Assembly (NCBI GenBank): GCA_018340375.1 | Contig: JAFFJZ010000001.1 | Location: forward strand, 48,724,001-48,788,000 | From: Gonatopus flavifemur | Lineage: Eukaryota; Arthropoda; Insecta; Hymenoptera; Dryinidae | Length of the DNA: 64,000 nucleotides | Direction of reading: 5' to 3' | Part shown: positions 42,991-55,753 of the stretch, piece by piece | Position numbering within the stretch: the first letter of the stretch is position 1 | How the letters are laid out: each line of letters starts with the position of its first letter | Program-made: the position numbers and the translations under genes | The notes under the pieces: model-generated | Told to the model about the DNA's origin: nothing | Databases searched by the model: none | What the model saw: the letters and a program-made list of their open reading frames with translations, nothing else

Positions 42991-45900
42991 TCGGTGAAAT
43001 TTTACTGTTTCTGCAGCTGAGGATTGACCTTTGAATCTAATCAGTGAGATTTCCCTGTTTCAAACTCAGAAAGTATATGGAAATGTTCATGAAGCATTAA
43101 ACATGTCAATTATTCACTCAGAATCTGTAGATCATGTTGAGTGAATATTGAGAATTACGTGAAAAATATATCTATCCAACACACATATTTTTTGCATTGG
43201 TGGAAACTTTTAATCGGTAATTTCACCTCCGTATTTGCTTAATCTTTGACCTATAACGCAAAATGTATAGCTTCATGATTCATCTTACTCGTATCGATTC
43301 GCATATACTTCAACTCCTACGTGACGATGTTTGGATCTATATTTGGAATACATTGTTGACTTCAGTTCAGTGTATACAGCAGCTTAATTGATGGATTATC
43401 AATAATCATCTCTGATGGAACCGGACGAATGTACACATTTGGAGTATGAAATTGTTTATCTACTTGCCCCTATACTCTGTCTATCTGTTCATCACTTCAA
43501 AAGTTCAGAAGAAGTAGAATGAACAAATCTCAATTCACAAAATTGGAAGCAATATACTCCACAGTTACTGGCAGTCGATGGCAGAATTGTTGAGAATTCC
43601 AATTATTGTACCTCACATATCAAACGAACAAAGATAGAAAAAGAACTTGCTAAAACCTTTTCAATTTTGTTGAATTTTAAATACTGAATTCTCTTCTAAA
43701 ATTTTCATCCTCTTCTGAAAGCTATTTTAAAAATTTTATATCCTTTGAAGAGGTCGTCCTTGAGGTTGGATGAGAAACGTTTGAATAATTTTGTAGAAAT
43801 AAATTTTCGTCGAAAGGGTTTTGTTAAATGTTTATCAACTTCTTTAAACGTCAGAGTACGAATATTTTAAAGGTGAGTGGAATTTTGCGATACCGAATTA
43901 AAGTTGATTAATCGCTGGTATGATTGCTGCTGCTCACTTTTCCATGGCTTTTCCCTAACATCAAAATATGTTTTTGGGACGTTTTTCGATGTTCATACTA
44001 AAACCTATAGTAAAACCTTCCTCACATTCTATAAACGTTCTATAAATGTTCCAATAACATGTTGTGCTGTCTGGATAGAACCTGGAATCAATTGCAAGCT
44101 GCACTCACTGCCTTGGAGGAGTAAGTTGCAATGTGCGTGAAACATGGGTATAACAATGACAACGGACGTAGTTCAACGATTCATCATTTTCCTGTTGAAA
44201 GAATTGCAAGGTTCAATTGTTCTTTCCATTGGAATTTTCCAAAGAATCTCTTCTCAACTCCAAAAAGTATTCAATACCCATTGAATGATTCCAATCGCAC
44301 AAAGTTTGAAATAAGTCTTCATGAAATAATTGTTTTTTTCATTGATTTTCCGTGCGTTTTAACCTCAGAACTGTCTCAAATAAGGATATAAATCAAAACA
44401 TTCAATCGAATCTGCCCGAAATTCATTCACTTCGTATTCAATCTAACGGACTGAATCCGATCTTCTCAGTCATTCTTTGCAAAAAAAAAATAAAATAAAA
44501 AGTACATTCAAATCGAAAAGAATGAATTTTCATTCGATTGAAATGAATGTTCAATTCTTCTCATTGCGGAGTTCCATCGGATTAACTTACTTGAATCGAA
44601 TAAATCGATCTTTCGGATGTGAAAAAGTAGAATGAAAAAAGTTGGAGGCAATTGGATCAAACTGGTTTCAAATAGAGATGAATGGCAGATCTCTGTGAGA
44701 GTGGGTAAGAACTTTCCCAGCTTCTAATACCATCAAGTAAGTAAGGAAGTGAGTAAATAAGTAAGTAAGACATCTTCAAGATCGAAGATTTTAACTGATA
44801 TTCCGTGCATTTAGTATCCAACGACTTTCATCGTCATGTGTGTATCATCAATAACTTGCCCTCGCTGCTGTTCTCGCTATCTGAATTCATCGATTGCACG
44901 ATTCATCGCTGTTCGATTTCCCGAAACCTATCACATAAAAATCGTATCCAGAGGTACTAATTGCGTCTGGCAGACAGCAGAAGAATCTTCTCTTTCTTCA
45001 CTACTGGAATAATCGAGTAATCGATACTTTCTAAACCACATTAAGATAAACGGTTATTCCCTACGGTATGTTTATATATTCACATTTGAAGAGGATTATA
45101 TATAATTAATCGTACATAGTCTATTCGTAAATAATTATACGTGATATTGAATCAAATATAGCCAATTATTATAGATTATATACAGGCTGTTATATTGGTA
45201 CTTGCTCAAGTACCGCACATTTCACATCACGTAACATGTTTCTTAACGATTATAAAATATTACCGAATCAAGAACCCACATACTCTTATTATCCCGCTCT
45301 CTTACATCAAGATCAAAATGCAGAAAACTTTCTCCAATCACTGTAATACACTTAGCGAAAATCATTTAGTCTTGGTGATTAGTTTCTATTCGACATTAAT
45401 GATTCCATTGTTATCGTGGATCTTCATTGTAATCTTTCAAACTTTTGAGAAGTTTCTCTTGAATCTTGTCTTAAGAGGAAATAATCAACCAAAGTAAGTT
45501 TCGGTCCCTCACGTTCCAGAATGTGAAGAACAAGTATGAAAATCACGGAACTTTCAATGGAATTTCGCAACTTCTCGTCATCTAGCAGCGGTTTGTTACT
45601 TTTTCTCCCATAATGGAAGATTACACGAGGAAAATCACGGTATTACAAAAACAATTGATGAGGTATAATACAAAAGATTATTGACTTTACTTACGTCAGA
45701 AACAAGATTTTGATTTCCAATGTAATAACTTCCAAAACATCCCGTACACGCAGAGCAAATTCTTCCAAGAGGGAATGAATAATTATTATTATCTGTTCAA
45801 ATACTGATTGTTTTTATTCAACCCTTGAATTTCTCAGTTTTCGAGGATTACCCTTGACATAAACCTGATTCCACTTTGAGAAGCGGAAATCAAAAGGGAG

Positions 45901-47763
45901 TAGCTATTCCATTTTCTCGAATTATATTTGTTTGGTCGATTTGTGAACTCCTCCCAACAAATCCCATTCGTTTTCATTTTGAAATGAATATCGAGCGAAT
46001 TGAACTCAATACTATTTCCATTCGTTCGATATCATTTTGTACTTATTTTTTCATTTTGTTCCTCGATGTGTTCTTATATTCAAATGACAGTTCGCAATTT
46101 CCCTTTGAAAACCTTAATACTTGAGTTTAAGAGATAATGTATGTGAAGGAAGAGAAGACATTGCAATCCATTTCAAAAGTACAGTTAAATTCATGGTATC
46201 GGCAAAAGAAGATTTCCATGTTTCGTTTCTCTCTTCCTTCGTACTTATGCTGCTCCATAAATTAACCGGTATCGAGGCTCCGGCATTCAACTGTATTGAA
46301 AGATTTCGAGTAATTGATGAATGTAAATATTGTAAGGGGAAGTTCAATAATCGTTTCAATTTCATATTCAACCTCGAGAGGAATTATTCAAGTGATGTCA
46401 AAATGATTTTAAATTCTATATTAATGTGGAAATAAACACTTGGAGGTATCGATTGTTTGTAAGAATCAGATGAAAAAACTTTGAAGATTTGTCAAAGATT
46501 TTATATAGGTTCTTCTCGAGTATAAAAAATGAGAGTTCCAAATGATGTAAAGATCGTTGAATTGTGGAATTAAAACTTCCTCTTTTCAACGAGGTACTTG
46601 AAAAATATCCTAATAATGTAATTGAAACAACAACTGTGATCTCCGACCTGAAAAATCAACGTACCTTGAACAGAGCTATTCGAGAATTCAAAATTTGTCC
46701 AATTTGTTCACGTTATAAAATTTTATCAACTGGCAGTTAGCGTTTCATTAGACAATAATACTCAAGAATGACGTGTTCTAGATCTTTCAATCTATCAAAG
46801 ATTCTTGAAAACAAAATCATTTTCATTCTTCTTCCTTTTCCTAAATTCTTTATTCTTCCTGTCACTTGTACTATAAAAGAGCTCTCCCCTTCATTCCTCT
46901 CTTTATCCTTTTGATTTCGTTCGTAAAGAAGCGTTTACATTTGTGCTACTTGGCAAGTAGGACAAAACTGAAAACTCTACCTATCACAATATCTAGTACA
47001 ATATGAGAATTAAAAGAACAATAGTACGATTCTAATAAGTACAGGGCCAGCTGGAGGGGTAGATAAAAAAAGACTCGTAGCTTAAGGCGCCAAACTGAGA
47101 CTGACAGCAAAAAGAAAAAACACAGAACTAGCATACGGACGTTAAAAAAACTCATTTCGTCCTTTCATTATTGTTTCGCAACCAGTAAAATACTCGAAGG
47201 ATAGAATCATGTGTTTTTGGTTCTATTCGAATACAAAATATTAATTATTAAGGATTACGGAAGATGGTTTATGCTGTAGAGGGTGGTGCTCGTTGTACTC
47301 GTCATATCACATACCTCGTGCAACTGAAATGAATTTTTCTTACCAAGTTATCTGAAGGATGTTGTTTACGACACGACTCAAACCACACAAGAGGGAATTA
47401 TAATACGAACACGAGAAAACATCGCTATGATCATACAGCCTGGAATGTTACAACGTACCCGAAATGATATCATCAGAAGTGATGCGGGTTCCGAAACGAA
47501 AGGGTCTCCCTTTTAACACATGTTTTTATATCAATGACCGTTGTGAGAACCCCATTAAATTGTGAAGTATTGGATGTAAAAAAAACTCGATATTCTATAC
47601 TCCTTGACCTTTTCTCATTAGAAAATAAGTCATGTGGTATCATACGTGATAAGAAAATCCTTTCTGTCATTTGTGCAAAAATTATTCACAATTTGAATCC
47701 ATAAAATTTTCATTGAACGCTTAAGCTGGAAAATATCCTATCATCTCTCCGAACCAAACTATA
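42991..47763. other. Long AT-rich stretch without a supported gene
   Basis: A GTAA-type simple repeat lies at 44740-44770. Several frames of 80-104 residues occur (43877, 44131, 45876, 46121) but none has a motif or splice-bounded context. The 46121-46435 frame has a more even codon choice and a CKYCKGK pair of Cys, noted for completeness. One possible microprotein at 45318 is listed separately. Confidence 0.4.
45318..45497 (+). CDS. Possible small membrane protein or first coding exon
   Basis: From ATG 45318 the frame encodes 59 residues. A hydrophilic start is followed by one long hydrophobic segment (LVLVISFYSTLMIPLLSWIF), then a basic tail ending RGNNQPK. The stop codon overlaps a strong donor (ccaaa|gtaagtttcgg), so the frame could be an exon rather than a complete gene. 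The frame continues upstream to 45195 but without a preferred start. No family is recognised. Confidence 0.2.
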   Translation: MQKTFSNHCNTLSENHLVLVISFYSTLMIPLLSWIFIVIFQTFEKFLLNLVLRGNNQPK

Positions 47764-48374
47764 CCCAAGCGTTTATTGCCTATAATGACAATGGGCCTCA
47801 GGCTGGGTCTATCCTCTTCAACCCAGTATTAGGGAATGACGGTGGGGCCCATGTTGGCTCAATATTTGCCCTGTTGTGCTTTCCCATACAATTATGCTTG
47901 GTAAAAAGTGGAAATAATGAATCTTAGTGCGGGCACATTTGAACTTGGCCCCAATTTGAACCAGCGTTAGGCCAAGATTAGGGTGAATTTGTATCCCGAG
48001 CATGTGTGTACAATCCTCAGCGTGTGTGAATTTTGGTCCCACTTTGGTCCAGTCTTGGGCCCATATAGGCACGACGGGGCTCAACACTAGGCCCAAGACT
48101 GGGCCAAAGTGGGGCTGAAATTCATACCTGCTGGGGTAGAATTCAAAGCAATTTTCCAATTTCAAAAAAAAAGGAAGGGGCAGTATTGATTGCCTAGTCT
48201 GGGTTCAAGCTGGGCCCATGGTGTTACCAATCCTCGGGCAAAGCAATACAGCCAAGCTAGGAACGATGTTATCATCTCAGGGTTGGTCCCATTTGTCTGC
48301 TCAGCTTGGCCTCGCGTTGGGCAGCATGGGCACCCACCCTGGGCTTAGATTGGGCCCACCGTTAATACACACTT
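47764..48374. mobile_element. Composite GGGCCCA-rich element
   Basis: The outer ends cccaagcgtttatt (left) and aatacacacttggg (right) are complementary. The interior contains repeated gggcccaa, ggcccatg and caagactgggcc words. It includes a segment (about 48003-48137) that corresponds to the small MITEs at 8224-8335 and 52722-52840, so one element may be inserted in another. GC content is well above background. Confidence 0.55.
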
Positions 48375-48441
48375 GGGTTGAAGTAAGTCATTGTTTCTGA
48401 TTTATGTAGGATTGAAATTTGGAATCGTGTAGTTTAACATA

Positions 48442-48674
48442 CACTGAAAAAAAAATTTATTCCAGTCAAATAAATATTTATTTGTCCTGTACCAAAGAAA
48501 TATTGATTAGAATTAACAAAATAATTTATTGGAATCAAATAAACGATTAAAACCATCTATTCAATTCAAATAAATTATTTTGGTTCCAAAGGATATTTCG
48601 TTAATTCTAATAAATATTTCTTTGGTACAGGACAAATAAATATTTATTTCACTGGAATACATTTTTTTTCAGTG
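48442..48674. mobile_element. CACTG palindromic MITE, copy 2, with TA flanks
   Basis: Nearly the same sequence as 5843-6094, from cactgaaaaaaaaattta to tttcagtg, with a short deletion in the left-centre. The bases on both sides are TA, consistent with a TA target-site duplication. Confidence 0.85.
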
Positions 48675-49958
48675 TACAATAAGAGTCACTGGTTTGCATC
48701 TACAAAAGACATCTGAAATGTGTTGAGAAAGTTATTCACATGAGATATGTTGATTTGACATTTTCATTCAATGTGAACCGTTTTGAACATGACGAATATG
48801 TCATATATGACGAATTTGTTTCAACTGTGCAGAAGCTTTTAATGATGTAATGTCATTATGGTTTTGCTATTTAGAAGAATTTGCTGAAACAATTCAAAAA
48901 AATTCTGACTCGAATAGAAATTAACACATGACTCATATCAATACGCAATGTGAAATTTTTCCAAGTGATTGCTGTGACATCAACCACGAAATGAAAATCT
49001 AGGTTACGAACAATGTTTCTCTGTATCTCGATTCTACATTACTTAACAGGATTGAATTATTCATTTAAATACAATACGAATTGTGCAGTTTTCATTTGAA
49101 ATTTCACGTACTGCGATACCGTTATTCTCGCAATGCATGATGTAACCTCGATGAAATAATAGTCTCGATATATTTGCATATTTATAATTAATAATGTTTT
49201 CCATGCTTTTGATCCTGTGTGAAGTCATTGGGAAAAAATGGTAACAAATTCTAATTACAAATTTCTACGACAACTTTCAAGTACCCGTGGGGTGTGAATA
49301 AATAAAAACACAATAAATGAAAATGTTGAATTCATCGAGAGAATGCGGGTCAAGGAAAAATACAACAAAACTCGATACCAAACAATAACTGAATGCAGAA
49401 TTCATCGTCGATATGAAGAGAACGCACTGAACAATATCAATTGAAGATTTCTCTTCGCGGGAAAATGAACAAAATTGAAAGCAAAGATAGACGTCGTTGA
49501 TAGATAAAAACATTAATTTTATGGAAATCATCATAAGATTTTTGTTGCAAAAACTATTATTCTCATTGATCATCATTATTTTCGATTCAAAAGATTATTT
49601 TTCAAATAGCAAAACCACAATATACGCGTACTGTACAGAATTTGGGTCAAACCTATTTGAGTTACAGAAAATTCCAAGTATGGGACTTACCGTATTAGTC
49701 TCGATTGGTATAGCACAAACTAAGTGAAATTCAAATCGGATCTATTCGAGTGGAATTTTGCAATCCACTTCATCGTGATGAGAACTTCGCTTGAGTATTC
49801 AATTTTGTTAACTCGGGGTTCATTCGAATAACATGGCTGAATGAGTCATCGCAAATCAGCTTTATTTCTTTCATATTTACCTGAATAATTATTTTATTTT
49901 TATGATATTGTCGATAAGTGATTAAAAACTTATTCTCATCGGATGGAATTCAACCAAA
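48675..49958. other. No gene seen
   Basis: AT-rich sequence. On the minus strand near 49691-49719, tttcacttag and acg|gtaagtccc bracket 29 nt, which could be a chance microexon. Nothing else supports it. Confidence 0.4.
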
Positions 49959-50169
49959 CACGGAGAAAAATAAATTTGTGGAAATTACTACATTTCTACC
50001 AAATTGGCAGGATATGAGAAAATATCACTGTTATTGAAACTGCAAACTTCTGCATGATAAATTGCACATTTTGACTACACTTCTATATCAATAACAGTGC
50101 AGATATTTTCTCTTATCTTGCGCATTCAGTAGGAATGTAGTAATTTGTAAAACGTTATTTTTCTCCGTG
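49959..50169. mobile_element. MITE with CACGGAGAAAAAT ends
   Basis: The left end cacggagaaaaataaa pairs with the right end ttatttttctccgtg. The arms also pair through attactacatttctacc and aggaatgtagtaatt, and through atatcactgttattga and tcaataacagtgcagat. Confidence 0.75.
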
Positions 50170-50583
50170 AAGATACAGTTGGAGGTTTTTGGATTCTCAT
50201 TGGAAATGGTACGTTCCTTAAAGGAGGTGCATCACTGGATCATAGATGTCAATAATTGCTCGTTAATGACGCTCATTATTGGTTCATCAAGGGTCAACTA
50301 CTGGATGAGAATGTGGGTCCAGTAATGACGATGAATGATCGACCATGCATGAGACCAATGATTGAGGAAATGAGGCGAAATGATTTTGACTCATCTAAAG
50401 TAGAACAGATAAGTCACAGAAGAAAACGTCATTTCAAAGTCATCATGAAAGAGTCAAAATTGCGTCATGTTATGTGCATTCATTAGAAACTTATTTTTAT
50501 CTTAAAATACAATAATAATTATTATACGGGAAAAAGTCCCACGTAGATTGTGCATTGGGTGTTGTTAATTTGACATAACTGCT
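50170..50583. other. No gene supported
   Basis: A 76-residue frame (50256-50486) lies in locally less AT-rich sequence with repeated aatgat words. It has no motif and no splice context. Confidence 0.35.
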
Positions 50584-50790
50584 CACGGGAATGCAATTAC
50601 AGTAAAAGTTACATTGAAACCAATGTTACATGCACATCGTTACTAAAGTAAATGGGAGTAGGGTTGCTGTAAAATAACTATGATAACGATGTGAATCCAA
50701 CAAGAATGTGCAGTAAATTTTACATGAGATGTAACCTTTAACCGTAATCTCACTTTTTATGTAATTTTTACATGGGCATTTTTCTCGTGT
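50584..50790. mobile_element. MITE with CACGGGAA/TTCTCGTG ends
   Basis: The left end cacgggaatgcaatta pairs loosely with the right end catttttctcgtg. The internal words gtaaaagttacat and atgtaatttttac also pair. Several gttaca/tgtaac repeats fill the interior. Confidence 0.55.
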
Positions 50791-51068
50791 ACATTTCAAC
50801 CATAAAAATATGAAAATTTCAATTAAACTTTCATTAAATTTAATCGTTTTTGGTGAAAATTGTCACGGTGACTGATATGTTATAGATAGAGCTGTCATTC
50901 GCAAACTCGTCACCCCAAGACAAAGAGTTCAAAACTCCCGGATTTTTGGGGTGAAAGCCGAATACATTAAAAAATATTTTTGCGATTGGAATTTTCACAT
51001 TCTAAATTGAAAATTCTAGTTTCATGGCTGGATGATGTTGCCCCCCTCTCCCTGCCGGACGGTCCCTG

Positions 51069-51580
51069 CACTGTTGAAAAAATCTACGAAAAACTTCCAG
51101 TCCTGTACTGGAAGCAATTATTCTGTACATTTGTGCTAGAGAATTACATTTAAATCATGAAAATTTCAGTACACGGATCGGAAACATTTTTGTATTCATA
51201 CTGGACAGTTGAAGTGAAAAACATGAGATCCCATGTAAAATATGAAAAAATTCCGATACAACAGACATTTTCTTGTACACTGTAAAAAACTGTAAAAAAG
51301 TTCCTCCATAGATGTGGAATTTTTCACTATAATTTGTTGGACTTTTCATTGGTAGAGGATTCAACACTCAAAGGACAAAATAATTCCTCAAAGTGGTGGA
51401 AAAATCCCTCATTCTTGATGGGAAAACAATACCCCCACGATGAGGGGACGAGATTCTCCAACAGTGTGGAGGAAAACTCCGCACATTCTTCACAGTGTAC
51501 GTAAACTGAAAAATTCATCATGAACAGAAATTTTCCAGTTCCTGGGTACCGGAAAACTCAAGTTTTTTTTTGTAACAGTG
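51069..51580. mobile_element. CACTGT-ended MITE interrupted by a second one
   Basis: The outer ends cactgttgaaaaaatc and gtttttttttgtaacagtg pair, and inner ttccagt/actggaa words mirror each other. The continuity of this element is broken by the inserted element at 51278-51497. Confidence 0.55.
51278..51497. mobile_element. Nested CACTGTAAAAAACT MITE with TA flanks
   Basis: The segment starts cactgtaaaaaactgt after TA and ends cattcttcacagtg before TA. The TA on both sides is the expected duplication for a Tc1/mariner-type insertion. It contains short mirrored gtggag/ctcca words but no coding frame. A related element ends the window at 63386-63636. Confidence 0.65.
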
Positions 51581-51904
51581 CGGATATCCTCCAAAATAGG
51601 ACAAATGCGAGGAAACCCGAACAGTTGGAGCCTCAATCATTGGCTATCAGCTTTGTAGAAAGAATTCCAATCATTTACAAGTTTTGTAACGCTGCACTAA
51701 ACCCCCCCTAATGCCTGACCAAATACCTGATGACAACTTGCGAGCGTCTGATTTTGGTCTATTACAGCGCTTCGAAACTCGTGAATGCCTACACAAAAGG
51801 CACAGTTGGCCGATCGTTAACTATGTTTTGAAATCACTGACCTTATGTACGGGCCGATTCGAACTTTGTAATTCTTGATGACGTTTCTCGGCTAGAAATT
51901 CACT
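51581..51904. other. No gene seen
   Basis: A short interval between MITEs with a C run near 51702 and no supported feature. Confidence 0.4.
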
Positions 51905-52242
51905 ACCCACACAGCACTCGTTGTCTAAAAGATATCTTCAGAAATAATTAAGAACAATGCAAGAAGTCTTATGCAACATGAATAGACATCTTTTAGAAGT
52001 CTTAAACTGTTCTTATTTCTAAAACATATCTTCAAGAATATTTTCAGAAACCTTTGAGAAATTTCAGAAAGATGTCTTTTAGAAGATCCTAAAAGGTTTC
52101 TGAAAACGTTCTTGAAGATATCTTTTAAAAATAAGAACAGTTTAAGACTTCTGAAAGATGTCTATTCATGTTGCATAAGATTTTTTGCACTGTTCTTAAT
52201 TATTTCTGAAGATATCTTTTAGACAACGAGTGCTGTGTGGGT
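51905..52242. mobile_element. 338-bp near-perfect palindrome with ACCCACACAGCAC ends
   Basis: The left end acccacacagcactcgttgt and the right end acaacgagtgctgtgtgggt are exact complements. Pairing continues almost unbroken to the centre through gatatcttcagaaataatta, aagtcttaaactgttctta and their complements. The loop is very short. It is non-coding and probably a young MITE. Confidence 0.85.
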
Positions 52243-52721
52243 GGGGGTATCTATCAAGATCCTGACTTAGATCATGCCCATCCTGTTTTTATTCCAATTC
52301 AATCCCACCCCGGGGAAAAAAGTTGTGAATTTTACCTCTTGTGAGGTGAATATATGGACGATTTAAAAATGTAGTTCGAGCTACTATAATTTTAGCTAAT
52401 TCCGCCGCAGGGGAAGTAAGATGCACTTCAGCTGTGGTATATTTTACATACGTTGTTGTAAAATCAACTAAAATTGTGGTTGTTTGCACTAAATTCTGAA
52501 TCATTCATATATGTACTCAATAAGATGTAAATTTGACAAGTTTTTTTCTCAATGTACTGAAAACAGTTGATTCGCTATGAGAAACCTCTTAATTTTAATA
52601 CGAAATTCTTCGTGAAATATCATAGCTCTATATTAAATTTGATAACAGTTCTGGAATTTGATATTAATGATGAAATTCAAAATTTCTTCCTGAAATGTAA
52701 CAATTGTTTATTAAATGTCAC

Positions 52722-52840
52722 CCCTAGCATGTATGTACCATGAGGCCCACCCCGGCCAGGATGGGCCTCATCCTTCCAATATGGGCCCAAGACTGGGCCT
52801 GAGTTGCGCCAGAGTAAGCCAGAGTTCATACACGCTAGGG
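52722..52840. mobile_element. 119-bp GC-rich MITE with CCCTAGCATGTATG ends
   Basis: The 14-bp ends ccctagcatgtatg and catacacgctaggg are complementary with one mismatch. The interior gggcccaagactgggcc is shared with 8224-8335 and with the composite element at 47764-48374. This is the copy that best defines the family ends. Confidence 0.75.
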
Positions 52841-54324
52841 ACAAATATGTTATTGAAATAGAGAAGAAAATTCTCAACATTAAGAATTATACTATTGAAT
52901 CCAATACTTGATTGTAAATTTTATAAACTGTTTATGTAAAAAACTTCATCATTTTCATATAAAGTTTCAGGTAGATTTTTCTGAGAGGTTGGATCAAGTG
53001 TGTTCCTGAATCGGAGCTGAATAAGCCGAAAGTATTCTCATCAAACTTTCCAATGAAACCCGACCGAGAATTTAGAATCTATCAATAATGCAAGTTGAAA
53101 TATTTCATCTCGTTAGGGATGTCAATTTATCTGTTCAGAATTCATTTGAATCTTGAATTGAAAAGAAGAGAAAATAAATACACCGAAAAAATTGCTTTCT
53201 AAATTTTCATATAAATTTTGTATTGATTTTCAAAATTTTCTGACTTTTCATATGGAATTTCATGATATCTCATACAGAATTATGATTTTTCATTTTTTTT
53301 TTTTTATATGAATTTTAACACATTTTGCAGTAAGTTTCATGAATTCATGATTGAACTTGATTTCAATTACAAGTTTCAGAATTTGCATATTCATCTGATA
53401 CAGGAAATTTCAAACTATTCTTTAGAATGTAAGGCAAATAATAAATAAATAAATCAATCAATAAATGATATGTATGAATAACGTACTTTTTCCATAGATA
53501 TCAAAGATGTCAATCTCACGTGTCACACGAAGTACACAAAATCGATATACGAATTCATAATTTGAACAATTTTCACAACTTCCAAGACACTTTGCGCATG
53601 AAACTTGTGCACCGTTGACTGCACCGTTCAACATCAGGTGTATTAAATTTCCATTAAATTCCAATGCGAACACTATCTTTCAAGATATACTAATATACAT
53701 CAATACTCTTATCCAAGGCTCCGATGGGAAATTTTCTACAGCGTATCGCGGCCGAGGCCACAGGATCGAACTCGTAAAGAGGTCCAGGATTAAGAATGAA
53801 TAGAGGCAACGGGGTAATGCACATATATTCTTCGTTCCGGAATTTCAAATTACAGATCAATAATTCACCGATGTTGATGTAATTCTAAAATACTTGATAC
53901 AAGTTTCCCACGAAAAAAAAACACTCATACAATTATTACGGTGATGTGAGCAGTAAGAGAAAACATTAATTAAATCATGAAATAATCCACAATACACGAG
54001 ATTATGAATTTTCGTGAACTGCATGAAGATTTGAGCACTGAATTTGATTATTTCATATAGAATGATAAAATGGATATGCAATGTTGACTTGAAAACGTTG
54101 GCAAAATCTTTCAACATTTTTTCCCAATTGCATGGCATGAAAGAGTAAGTGTATAAATTCAATTCAATGAGCCAAAAATTCATTATTTTTCAAACATTTA
54201 TTAAAATTTTATTCTTCAAAACATTCCGCAAGTTTTGATGCATGGAAATTTAACAAATAATTAATACTTGGCTTATTAAATTGTATCTGTAAGTAGAGGG
54301 TCAGGTAATGGTACACCTACCTTC
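52841..54324. other. No gene seen
   Basis: AT-rich sequence with an 11-T run near 53296 and a short taaataaa repeat near 53438-53466. A 71-residue reverse frame (53458-53673) with several Cys has no recognisable fold. Confidence 0.4.
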
Positions 54325-54503
54325 CCAATGAACATTTTCCCACTCAACATTTCAAACATTCATTATGTTTTCTAATAAATGATATAAAGTTCTTCATAAG
54401 AGAAGCATCAAAAAGATTCCAGAAACCGAAGCATTAGAGAACTTTATGATATTTAAAGAACATGATAAATGTTTGAAATGTTGAGTGGGAAAATGTTCAT
54501 TGG
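54325..54503. mobile_element. 179-bp MITE with CCAATGAACATTTTCCCAC ends
   Basis: The left end ccaatgaacattttcccact and the right end agtgggaaaatgttcattgg are perfect complements. The arms continue with caacatttcaaacatt and aatgtttgaaatgttg and mirror each other to a central ttccagaaaccgaa region. Confidence 0.85.
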
Positions 54504-55449
54504 ATTATAAGCCACATTCCTGCATTGGCGAAGATAATAATGAGTAGAAAATATGGTGGACGAAGCTTTTTATTAGATTCGGTTTGGTGATTGATGTTGA
54601 TAATTATATTCCCAGAGTGTTGCGGCGCGTGTTTACAAACTCAGCTCACCTTACTCATCAGGTTTTGAGAACAATAGGTCGAGCAGGTATTCGGCGGACA
54701 CGTCAGGCAGGTAGTTGGCAAACTAGTACGATAGTAAAACGAAACAGGATGTTTATCTCTAAACACGCCATTTAAATTACGATTTTAAAGAGTTTTTATC
54801 ACTAATCCTGAACTTGTATAGGGAAACGCCGTTCGTTGGAGAGATGTCAATTCCATTCTTCTAACCAAACTTCACGCTGCATTCGGAAAATCCAAACAAA
54901 ACTCGATTTTCTAAATGAGTTATTTAAAGGACACAAGATAAACATATAATAATATATTTTCCAACGATTCAATTCAATTTTCAAAACCGTTTGTCCCTGC
55001 AATTTATAAGTTTAAATTTTCTCAAAATTCTTATATCACATTGCACGCAATGTAATCTTCTCTGCATAGCCTGTTGTATTGTAAATTACCATTAAACGTT
55101 GTATAATGTCATCGACAGTTAATACAATTATTCGGTGGAATTCGAATTCATGACATGGTTGACGTGAAAGTAGACGCAGAAAGCCAATCAAATCATGGTT
55201 TAGTAACAGACCATATACATATAAAGTACTCATTTCTGTCAAATATGATTCCAACAATGGAATTTACATTACCGATGATCAGTATCAGATTATACATTGA
55301 TCCTCATTTTGCAATCTGATTACATTTTCAGGCACTCTTGGTATCTTTGCACATGAATCATTTGCGATTCAAACAAATTTTCCCATTATTTCCTCTGACA
55401 ATAATCGTGTGAAAACTTCCATATTAGGTTTAAATTATACATCTCTTCT
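54504..55449. other. No gene supported
   Basis: A basic 63-residue frame lies at 54584-54775 (core RVLRRVFTNSAHLTHQVLR) in a small GC-richer patch. It lacks splice or promoter context and no family is recognised. Confidence 0.35.
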
Positions 55450-55753
55450 GCACGGAAAAACCGGGTCTATTAATATTTAGAAAAATAACTGTCAATTCAG
55501 GGAAAACCTGGATCGCTGAAAAATATTCGTAGTGAATCTACTGAAAATTCGTAGTCGATGTATCAACTATTGATAGTTTCACTGTGAAAAAATACCAATG
55601 AAACTATCAACTGTTGATATTTTGACTACGAATTTTTGATACACTCTCTACAAGTATTTTTCAGCGATCCTCCTTTTCCCTAAATTGACAGTCACTTTTC
55701 TAAACGTTTATAAATTCTTCCTAAATATTAATAGACCCGGTCTTTCCTTTTGC
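55450..55753. mobile_element. 304-bp palindromic MITE with GCACGGAAAAACCGGGTC ends
   Basis: The left end gcacggaaaaaccgggtcta pairs with the right end agacccggtctttccttttgc. Inner words ctgtcaattcagggaaaa/ttttccctaaattgacag and gaaactatcaactgttgat extend the stem to the middle. Confidence 0.8.
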
